Source: Bacillota bacterium (GTDB lineage: Bacteria; Bacillota; Clostridia; Acetivibrionales; DSM-1351). Taken from it: a stretch of DNA of 64,000 nucleotides. A model generated the notes under the pieces. The model was not told the origin of the DNA and made no database searches. It saw only the letters and a list, made by a program, of their open reading frames with translations. The stretch is from NCBI GenBank assembly GCA_023444055.1, contig JAEZRV010000023.1:122957-186956 (forward strand), read 5' to 3'. Made by a program: the position numbers and the translations under genes. Numbering within the stretch: position 1 is the stretch's first letter; every line of letters begins with the position of its first letter. Below, one piece after another: positions 41,979 through 49,574 of this stretch.

Positions 41979-44387
41979 TCACCCACACTTACTAAACCCA
42001 CAATGCCTGCAAATCATACAGCCGCCTTCGTGCTCTACAGGCTTACCACACTCTGGACATGCACCATCTTTATCCAATAAAGAAATTCTGTTATTTGGAT
42101 TTAAACAATCCCTTTGCATTGAACATGTAGTACATTCAGCTTCACATTCCAAATCATCATCAGAAATAGTCATTGCTGTAGGCCTTTGCAACAAACTGTA
42201 ATGTGAATTAACCTCTTCTGTCAGCGCATTCTCGTCCTTGCCATTTTGGATTTTAGCAACCTTCTCAATCAATCTACCTATTGCATCCGGGCAAGATAAT
42301 ACCTTCAGCCCTTTTTGGCGAATTGTAGATGGACACCTGATTCCTTTAAGCTGCTCAACTATAGACTTAACATCCATTCCAGAGCGCAATGCAACAGAAA
42401 TCAACCTGCTAGTAGCCTCTGACTGTGAAGGGCAACCTCCCGCACGACCAGTATTAGTAAACACCTCGCAAATTCCATTGTCATCATAATTAACCGTTAT
42501 ATAAAGATTTCCGCAACCGATTTTAACTTTTTCGGTAAAGCCAGTTGTAATATCAGGTCTAGGTCTTGGCTCAATTCCAGTATTCTTTCCTAAAACCATT
42601 CCTTCGTTATTTTCATTACATGAATCGCAATATACATTTTCACCTGCAGGTAGCGGTTTATTTGTGTCAGATTCCTTTCCCTTAACCTTACCAATATTCA
42701 GCACCTGTAAATCACGGCTACCATCTCTATAGATAGTTACACCCTTACAAAGTGTTTTATAAGCAAGAATAAAAACCTCTCTAACATCATCTACTGTAGC
42801 ATCATGACCCAAATTAACAGTCTTTGAGACTGCATTATCAGTATGTCTTTGGAAAGCTGCCTGCATATTTACATGCCATTCCGGTAAAACATCATGGGCA
42901 GTAACAAAAATATCCTGAACTTTTTTAGGCACTTCTTCCAAGCCTTTAACAGTACCAACCTTAGCAATTTTCCTCATCAAATCATCTGAGTAAAAGTTTT
43001 CTCTTAATGCAGCTTCTTTGAAAACTCTATTAACCTCAATTAACTCATTATTATCCATAACATTTCTAATATATGAAATTGCAAAAATAGGCTCAATACC
43101 GCTTGAAACTCCTGCTATCAAGCTTAAAGTACCTGTTGGTGCAATTGTTGTAGTAGTCGCATTCCTCAGTTTTAAACCCTTGCTGGCAAAAATACTTTCT
43201 TCATAATAAGGGAATACACCCTTTTGCTCTGCTAACTCTTGAGATACCTTTTGAGCATGCTCTTGAATAAAGCACATTACTTTATCGGCTAAATCAATTG
43301 CTTCCTGTGAATTATATGGAATTCCTATAGAACACAGCATATCAGCCCAACCCATTATCCCCAGACCTATTTTTCTAGTTCCTCGAGTCATCTTGTCAAT
43401 TTCTGGCAATGGATATTTATTAACCTCAATAACATTATCAAGGAAATGTACAGCCTTTTTGACTGTTGCAGCTAGTTTGTCAAAGTCTAGCTCATTTCCG
43501 TCTTCGTTAAGCATATTATATAAATTAATTGAACCTAGATTACATGCCTCAAATGGGAGTAATGGCTGCTCCCCACATGGGTTAGTACTCTCAATTTCAC
43601 CAAGCTTTGGAACAACATTATCTTTATTTAATCTGTCTAAGAAAATTATTCCTGGTTCGCCATTCTTCCAAGCCATTTCAACTACAGTATCAAATACACT
43701 TTTAGCATTAAGCTTGCCAACAGGCTTTTTAGTTTTTGGATCAATTAGTTCGTATTCGAGATTTTGTTCTACTGCTTTCATGAACTCTTCAGTAATACCA
43801 ACACTCAAGTTGAAATTTGTTATCTCAGAATTATCTTTTTTACAAGAAATAAATTCAAGAATATCAGGGTGATCAATCCTCAAAATCCCCATATTGGCAC
43901 CACGGCGTGTGCCACCTTGCTTAACAGCTTCTGTAGCTGCATTAAAAACCTTCATAAAGCTAATTGGTCCACTAGCAACTCCACCTGTTGAATTTACAGT
44001 AGCTCCCCTAGGACGCAATCTTGAAAAACTAAAACCCGTTCCTCCACCACTTTTATGTATTAATGCAGCATTTTTAATAGTTTCAAAAATACCCTCCATA
44101 GTATCTTCGATAGGCAAAACGAAACATGCACTCAATTGTCCTAATGGTCTTCCAGCATTCATAAGTGTGGGTGAATTTGGTAAGAACTCTAAATTTGCCA
44201 TCATATCAAAGAATTCCTGTTCAATTTTAGCTAATCCAGCTTCATCAGTATAGGTTGCATCGGCCGAAGCAACTGCCTTAGCTACACGCCTGAACATTCC
44301 CTCACAGTCCTCAAGTAAATTACCGTGCTCATCCTTCGTTAAATATCGCTTTTCTAATACTTTAATAGCATTTTCAGAAAGCTTCAT
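41979..44387 (-). CDS. nrdJ: Adenosylcobalamin-dependent (class II) ribonucleotide reductase
   Basis: The product is 802 residues. It converts ribonucleotides to deoxyribonucleotides using a B12 radical and needs no oxygen. The ten-stranded barrel shows 'LPNSPTLMNAGRPLGQLSAC' and 'NPCGEQPLLPFEACNLGSIN' (active-site Cys-x-Glu), then 'TTTIAPTGTLSLIAG'. The tail has Cys-rich motifs, ending with a ribbon CPECG...CRHCGFSKCG, used for re-reduction. I chose ATG 44387 because AAAGGGG lies 8 bases upstream; a TTG at 44405 overlaps it. NrdR boxes lie about 350 bases upstream. No cobalamin riboswitch was seen. Confidence 0.94.
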   Translation of the reverse strand: MKLSENAIKVLEKRYLTKDEHGNLLEDCEGMFRRVAKAVASADATYTDEAGLAKIEQEFFDMMANLEFLPNSPTLMNAGRPLGQLSACFVLPIEDTMEGIFETIKNAALIHKSGGGTGFSFSRLRPRGATVNSTGGVASGPISFMKVFNAATEAVKQGGTRRGANMGILRIDHPDILEFISCKKDNSEITNFNLSVGITEEFMKAVEQNLEYELIDPKTKKPVGKLNAKSVFDTVVEMAWKNGEPGIIFLDRLNKDNVVPKLGEIESTNPCGEQPLLPFEACNLGSINLYNMLNEDGNELDFDKLAATVKKAVHFLDNVIEVNKYPLPEIDKMTRGTRKIGLGIMGWADMLCSIGIPYNSQEAIDLADKVMCFIQEHAQKVSQELAEQKGVFPYYEESIFASKGLKLRNATTTTIAPTGTLSLIAGVSSGIEPIFAISYIRNVMDNNELIEVNRVFKEAALRENFYSDDLMRKIAKVGTVKGLEEVPKKVQDIFVTAHDVLPEWHVNMQAAFQRHTDNAVSKTVNLGHDATVDDVREVFILAYKTLCKGVTIYRDGSRDLQVLNIGKVKGKESDTNKPLPAGENVYCDSCNENNEGMVLGKNTGIEPRPRPDITTGFTEKVKIGCGNLYITVNYDDNGICEVFTNTGRAGGCPSQSEATSRLISVALRSGMDVKSIVEQLKGIRCPSTIRQKGLKVLSCPDAIGRLIEKVAKIQNGKDENALTEEVNSHYSLLQRPTAMTISDDDLECEAECTTCSMQRDCLNPNNRISLLDKDGACPECGKPVEHEGGCMICRHCGFSKCG

Positions 44388-44738
44388 TTGTATATCCCCT
44401 TTCAAACAACAACTTTTTAAACTTAGATCCTCTTCAGTCTCTTTTAACCTTAATAACCTTAATAACCTTTATAATCTTATTAATCCTTTAAATCTGTCTT
44501 AATCTCTATAATCTTTATAACTCTTTCATTAATAATGGCACATAAATTTTGAGTAACAGTGCTGTCTGACTAATATTTAATATATTGTTACTTGACTAAA
44601 ACTTTATATGCTTATATTTAAATATTAAATCACTAAGCTACTATATTATTTTTCCCCTATTAAGCCTAATTGTAACAAACTTTTGTCTGTTTATTTGTAA
44701 TCACAAATGTACTTACACTCCATGATACAAACTTGTCA
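44388..44738 (-). other. nrdJ leader region
   Basis: About 350 bases separate the NrdR boxes from nrdJ. It contains a run of AT-rich repeats (TTATTAAGGT-like, near 44440-44530) and no recognised riboswitch or gene. Confidence 0.35.
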
Positions 44739-44784
44739 CAACAATATTTAGTATAATTATTTCTCGCAACACAATATATTGTAT
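44739..44784. promoter_or_regulatory. Tandem NrdR boxes upstream of nrdJ
   Basis: ACACAATATATTGTAT at 44769-44784 matches the NrdR consensus (acaCwAtATaTwGtgt). CAACAATATTTAGTAT at 44739-44754 is a second, weaker copy. Centres are 30 bases apart, about three helix turns, as usual for NrdR pairs. TATACT on the minus strand between them could be a -10. NrdR should repress nrdJ when dATP is high. Confidence 0.7.
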
Positions 44785-44924
44785 CATTTAAATAAAATTC
44801 AATCAATATAATAATACTAATTCTGCATTAAAATATTGAAAGGACATTTTTAAATCACTACTTACGCGGTGTAATGCATAAGCAGCAGCTCATAGCTTGA
44901 AAGAATTAGATTAAGAAAAAAAAA

Positions 44925-44980
44925 CACTGCGTACCTCCCACTATAGTTTGTTCCCAAATGGTGCGTGGGAGGTTAGTATT
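44925..44980 (+). repeat. Family-B palindromic element, solitary copy
   Basis: TGCGTA leads into ACCTCCCAC (44933-44941) pairing with GTGGGAGGT (44965-44973) around TATAGTTTGTTCCCAAATGGTGC. It ends GGAGGTTAGTATTG, the block that precedes hydB (GGAGGTTAGTATG), but here ATT replaces ATG and no known gene follows. The flanking 44785-44924 shows nothing further. Confidence 0.6.
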
Positions 44981-45001
44981 GAAACAATATCCGAAAAATA
45001 A

Positions 45002-45036
45002 GGATAACATTTTAAAAAATGCTATCCACTTTTTTA
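45002..45036. terminator. Terminator of the DUF4015 gene
   Basis: GGATAACATTTT and AAAATGCTATCC form a hairpin with T-rich sequence on both sides, 33 bases past the stop of the minus-strand gene at 45069. Confidence 0.7.
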
Positions 45037-45068
45037 TTAGATATTAATTTAAACTTATCTCAATATCA

Positions 45069-46424
45069 CTATTTTTTATTAAAGTATCCTTCAAGATATT
45101 TATTTCCAGAGTCCCAAAGTATCCACTCTTCATACCCTGCATCATAAACAGCTTTAATTTGTTCACGAACCTGTGCTATCCCATAGGTCTTATAATACCC
45201 ATTAGGAAGATACTTAGCTGTAAAAGCTTGCAGATATGGTCTTACCTTTGCCTTATAATCCGGCACTGCAGAAATCTTTTTCTTACCTGCTAGCAATGCA
45301 TTCAGCATAACTTTATATGGCTCTAAATCAGGTTTTGTAAAATGTATTCCATTAATAGTCTGTCCGACTCCATTTCCCATTATACCATTAGAAGCATTTG
45401 CATAGTGCGATGGGTAAATCATCGGACTGATGCAGTACACATCCTTACCTACTTCCTCTATTATCTGCCCTATATTTTCACCGTCACTTTTACTTTCTAT
45501 AATTATGGCAAAAACATCAGCAGAAACAGGTATACCTAAATCTTGATGAATCTCCTTTTCTGCTTTAGCAAGAAACCCATTAATAGCCTGTGCTTTCCTA
45601 GGAACACCAGTTCCGTAGCTAAAGTCATTCTTTCTTCCGGTAGGAAACCTAACATAGTCGAATTGAATCTCATCAAAACCTTTTGAAACAGCCTCTTTTG
45701 CAATAGCAATATTATAATCCCAAACTTCCTCGTTATAGGGGTTTGTCCAAGGGTTTTTTCCATTTTCCAGCCAAAGTGTTCCTTTTGGTGTCTTTATTCC
45801 TAAATCAGCTCTTTTTTTAGCTAATGTTTTATCTCTAAACGTAACAATACGCCCTATAACATAAATTCCATTATCGTGGAATTTTTTTATTAATTTTTCA
45901 GGATTATAATATTTAGTTACAGCGCCATATTTTTTTACTATATCAAGGTTAGACTCATAGTTAAGCGAACCATCTTCTTTTATATCAAGTACAACTGTAT
46001 TTAGCTCTGTTGTCTTTGCTAGTGCTATAATCTTATCAACTTTTGAAGTCAAGCCTCCAGAAGGCCCAGTAAGATAAACCGCTTTAACTTTAATTTGTTC
46101 TATGCTTGGTGATAGTTGTAAACCATTTGTTGTCTGTGTATTTTGCGTGTTCACCGAAGAGTCCGCTACTTGAGCAGTTGAATTTGATGAACCTTCTGTG
46201 GACTTTGCTGACTCCGTAGTTTTTGCTTGCTCTGTAGTTTTCCCGTCAGACTGTAATGAACTTGAAGCGCTTGTCTTTTCTGCCAGCTCCGTTTGACTAG
46301 ATGGGCTTGAACTTATATCACTAGTCTTGCTGGTTTTACTAGTAGATGAAGTCGTACATGATGTAAGAAGTAAAACAGAAAAAATAGTTACAACTACAAT
46401 GGCAATTTTCATTTTGTTTTTCAT
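45069..46424 (-). CDS. Lipoprotein with DUF4015 (putative glycoside hydrolase) barrel
   Basis: The product is 451 residues. A lipobox (LLLTSC, about 18-23) gives a membrane-anchored extracellular protein. Residues about 24-105 are a Ser/Thr/Lys-rich linker. From about 110 comes a DUF4015 TIM-barrel: 'VKAVYLTGPSGG', 'ELNTVVLDIKEDGSLNYES', 'FDEIQFDYVRFPTGR' (Asp and Arg near the presumed active site), and 'YCISPMIYPSHY'. The family is related to glycoside hydrolases; substrate and activity are unproven. TTAGGATGG precedes the ATG. It stands alone, with terminators on both sides. Confidence 0.82.
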   Translation of the reverse strand: MKNKMKIAIVVVTIFSVLLLTSCTTSSTSKTSKTSDISSSPSSQTELAEKTSASSSLQSDGKTTEQAKTTESAKSTEGSSNSTAQVADSSVNTQNTQTTNGLQLSPSIEQIKVKAVYLTGPSGGLTSKVDKIIALAKTTELNTVVLDIKEDGSLNYESNLDIVKKYGAVTKYYNPEKLIKKFHDNGIYVIGRIVTFRDKTLAKKRADLGIKTPKGTLWLENGKNPWTNPYNEEVWDYNIAIAKEAVSKGFDEIQFDYVRFPTGRKNDFSYGTGVPRKAQAINGFLAKAEKEIHQDLGIPVSADVFAIIIESKSDGENIGQIIEEVGKDVYCISPMIYPSHYANASNGIMGNGVGQTINGIHFTKPDLEPYKVMLNALLAGKKKISAVPDYKAKVRPYLQAFTAKYLPNGYYKTYGIAQVREQIKAVYDAGYEEWILWDSGNKYLEGYFNKK

Positions 46425-46798
46425 AGTAACCCATCCTAAAAATTTATTTTCATCCTTTTAATTAGTATAAGACCGAACTTCAAATATATGTACGTTTCAA
46501 AAAAGTCATTATAACCAATAAAGCCAATTAAATCAATAAAATCATATAGTCAATACATTAGTGTATTATACATAATGGAAATAAAAAAATCAATTACATT
46601 TATATACAAAAGGTTCATACCAGTGATATGAGTTGGTATGAACCTAATAAAAATTAATTTATTTAGTATGTATTATTTTTAACTGTTTAGTTTCTTAAAA
46701 TTATACTACTTTTGCTATCTTACTTACCAAATGTTTATAATAATAAAACAATAATAGTCAAGCTTGATTTGTAAATCCTTTTATTTAATCCATTATTA
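46425..46798. other. Gap between the DUF4015 gene and the pilus locus
   Basis: Apart from the terminator at 46611-46645, it is AT-rich and shows no gene. It should include the promoter of the DUF4015 gene. Confidence 0.35.
46611..46645 (-). terminator. Terminator at the end of the type IV pilus locus
   Basis: AGGTTCATACCA and TGGTATGAACCT form a 12-pair stem with an 11-base loop; TTTTGTATAT follows on the minus strand. It lies about 155 bases past the last pilus-locus gene. Confidence 0.8.
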
Positions 46799-49435
46799 CT
46801 ATTTCAAATTAGGTTTAGTTATTATTACAGACTCAAAATCAGTATTACTACCCAAGAGATTGCCTCCATTATCTTGTAAAACAAAATTTAATTTATATGT
46901 TTTACCATAATAATTTTGAATTCCTTCACTTAAAACAGCCTGATTTGCGGAAGTTTTCAAGGCAATTTGAATATTAATTACATCATTTTCCCTAAAACTA
47001 CCATTAATATTTATACTATCATTAATATCTGTATTATTGCTAGAATATATAGATACGTTATTATTATTAAATGGTAATTTGTTACGTTCTATTTTAAACA
47101 ACCTTGTTGTACTTCCTTCTCTTTCTGAAACTAACTCTGCAATTAGATTATTCTCAAGAGAAGTATCAGAATTAGTCAAATTTTGATTCAAAACAACATT
47201 AAAATTGGTAATATCTCTTTTAACAGTTATTTTTAACAGAATCGGTATATACGTTCCTAGTGCAAAATCATTACGGTTTTTAGTGCTAATTACGTTATAA
47301 CTAAAACTTAAATATTCTGTATCTATAAGAACATCTTTAACATTGGAGTCAATACCTACATTATTGTATTTCGCTACTACTTTATAATAATACCTTTTCA
47401 TAGCCATTTCGGGATTAATAGGTCCATCAATAAATTCATATTTTTGAGGAAGGTCTCCCACATCAACTGTGCCAACGGAATCGAATCCCATACCATTTGA
47501 AGCTTCACTTCTATATATTTCATAGCTTTGTGCTCTTTCGCACCGATCCCATACTAATTTCACACTATTAACGTTAGAATTATAGCTAGCATTTAAGCTA
47601 GGAGCAGTCAATGTAGGTAAATTTACACTAGCAATGTTTGAGTCCTTTCTTCTTCCTTCGGATTTCGCAACTACTTTATAATAATAGCTTTTTCCATACA
47701 TATAACTAGGAATATTGCTATCAATAAATGTATTGATTGTGGCATCGTTTACCATTTCATCCGGACTAATCTCTATGAAACCTGAATTAGCAGCCTCACT
47801 TCTCCATATTTCATAGTCTTTCGCTCCACTGGTCAGAGTCCATTCTAATGTTACATTATTAGTATCAATATTATAGTTAGCACTTAAGCTAGGAGGAGCC
47901 AAAATAGGTATATTTACACTAGCAATGTTTGAGTTTCTACTTTCTCCATAGAATTTCGCAACTACTTTATAGTAATAGCTTTTACCCTCCATATAACTAG
48001 GAATATTGCTATCAATAAATGTTCTGATTGTGGCATTATTAACCATACCATCTGTACTAATATTTATGAAACCTGTATTAGCAGCCTCACTTCTCCATAT
48101 TTCATACCCTTTCGCTCCATTGACCAGAGTCCATGCTAATGTCACATTATTAGTATTAGGATTATAGTCAGCACTTAGGCTAGGAACATCCAATATAGGC
48201 ATATCTACACTAACAATGTTTGAGTCCTTACTTTCACATATTTTTACATCGTTTTCATCAGTGTAAGTAGCCGTTACCTTATAATAATATTTTAAACTGT
48301 TTTCTGCTACCCTAGTAGTATAATCTACAAATGATGTACCTGTTACGGGTTGTTCATTAATTTGTATAAACTCTCCTCCAGCACCTTCTCGTCTCCAAAC
48401 ATTATAACCATTTGCATATCTTGAAGCTTCCCATGTGAGTCTAACATCTTTAAAATTAGTGATTCTTGCATTTAAATTTTTAGGTGCCTGCAGAACACTA
48501 GGATCATTTCCCCATATTAATTCATCTTCATAATATACTGCAATGTTGTCACTATTATTATATGAATAGTCATTTAATAGTTTATATTTTTGTATAAATG
48601 TATTTTTAGTATGATCAGTTTCTTCAGAATTAAGACCTATCTTATTAAAAGCTGGCTGAAATTCAAAGTAATAAGCACTGTAAATTGAAGAACTTACAAA
48701 ATATGTTTCAGAATAGTAATCTGCAACAATTTGATTTGCTTCATTGTAAACGTTCCACGGCATTTTGTAGAAATTCATTCTACCTATGTTATCTTTCAAT
48801 ATATCCCTATTCTCACTAGTATCAACTGCAAAATACCGAATAGGATTAAACTTTGCATCAGATTCTGCTCTTTTTTCCTGACCGTCATTTGGGTTCTTCG
48901 TACTATTAACTATACTGGGTTGGCCGTCAATTGTATAAAAATATTTAATCTTCATTTTCCTAAGGTCTAAATCTGTTGATCCTAAATTATAAATATTAAC
49001 CCAATTTTTAATTCTCTCAACTGAAGAGTCCCTTTCTGCTTGAGTATAAGAATCTTTAAACTCCAGTGTAATTTTAGGCTTTCCTGTACCAATAACAGTA
49101 TAATTTTGTTTACTACTAGCAAGCTGTTCATCCTTAACTCCAATAATTTCAACTTCATAAGAATAGGTGCCTTCACCAGTTTCTGTAAAACTAAAATCAC
49201 CATAATTAGGAACATCATTTTTAAAGTTCTTAAAATCCTCATATACGCCCCCATTACAACTTCTTTTAATGACCAATTCCTTTAATTGCTTGTAAGACCC
49301 CCAATTAATAGTGACTAAGCTTCCATTATTGACTGAATACCTTACCCAAGAATCGGAATCATCAGCATACGCAGGAATAGCCATATAAGCAATCATTATA
49401 AAAGTTAATGTAATTGAAATTAATTTTTTGAGCAT
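46799..49435 (-). CDS. Secreted CBM3-like and fibronectin-III protein of the pilus locus
   Basis: The product is 878 residues from ATG 49435 (GGGAGG 6 bases upstream). A signal peptide ends near 'AIPAYADDSDS'. Residues about 110-310 resemble a family-3 cellulose-binding module: 'VNIYNLGSTDLDLRKMKIKY' plus 'FYTIDGQ', and 'NDYSYNNSDNIAVYYEDELIW' abbreviated as NDYSYN and DELIWGNDP (CBM3: DYSF... VLVWGKEP). Four fibronectin-III repeats follow (about 315-710), with markers 'YKVTATYTDEN', 'GYEIWRSEAA', 'YEIWRSEAAN' and 'YEIYRSEASN'. A beta-rich tail ends the protein. Last in the pilus locus, it may be an adhesin; cellulose binding is inferred. Confidence 0.8.
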   Translation of the reverse strand: MLKKLISITLTFIMIAYMAIPAYADDSDSWVRYSVNNGSLVTINWGSYKQLKELVIKRSCNGGVYEDFKNFKNDVPNYGDFSFTETGEGTYSYEVEIIGVKDEQLASSKQNYTVIGTGKPKITLEFKDSYTQAERDSSVERIKNWVNIYNLGSTDLDLRKMKIKYFYTIDGQPSIVNSTKNPNDGQEKRAESDAKFNPIRYFAVDTSENRDILKDNIGRMNFYKMPWNVYNEANQIVADYYSETYFVSSSIYSAYYFEFQPAFNKIGLNSEETDHTKNTFIQKYKLLNDYSYNNSDNIAVYYEDELIWGNDPSVLQAPKNLNARITNFKDVRLTWEASRYANGYNVWRREGAGGEFIQINEQPVTGTSFVDYTTRVAENSLKYYYKVTATYTDENDVKICESKDSNIVSVDMPILDVPSLSADYNPNTNNVTLAWTLVNGAKGYEIWRSEAANTGFINISTDGMVNNATIRTFIDSNIPSYMEGKSYYYKVVAKFYGESRNSNIASVNIPILAPPSLSANYNIDTNNVTLEWTLTSGAKDYEIWRSEAANSGFIEISPDEMVNDATINTFIDSNIPSYMYGKSYYYKVVAKSEGRRKDSNIASVNLPTLTAPSLNASYNSNVNSVKLVWDRCERAQSYEIYRSEASNGMGFDSVGTVDVGDLPQKYEFIDGPINPEMAMKRYYYKVVAKYNNVGIDSNVKDVLIDTEYLSFSYNVISTKNRNDFALGTYIPILLKITVKRDITNFNVVLNQNLTNSDTSLENNLIAELVSEREGSTTRLFKIERNKLPFNNNNVSIYSSNNTDINDSININGSFRENDVINIQIALKTSANQAVLSEGIQNYYGKTYKLNFVLQDNGGNLLGSNTDFESVIITKPNLK

Positions 49436-49574
49436 GTCCATCCTCCCCCGCAATTAATTACTATATATATGTAAAAAATGTCAAGTCTGCTTAGCTGTAT
49501 AACTTTACCTATAAATTAATTATATTTCAACCCATGTAAAAAGTAAACAAATTTAAATATTAATATACTCTAAA

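Noticed and set aside
44388..44738. Cobalamin riboswitch in the nrdJ leader.
   Set aside because: I looked for the conserved B12-box sequence and found nothing similar; the NrdR boxes explain regulation better.
49040..49285. Additional small frames within the CBM3-like gene.
   Set aside because: They are shadows of the long coding frame without ribosome binding sites.
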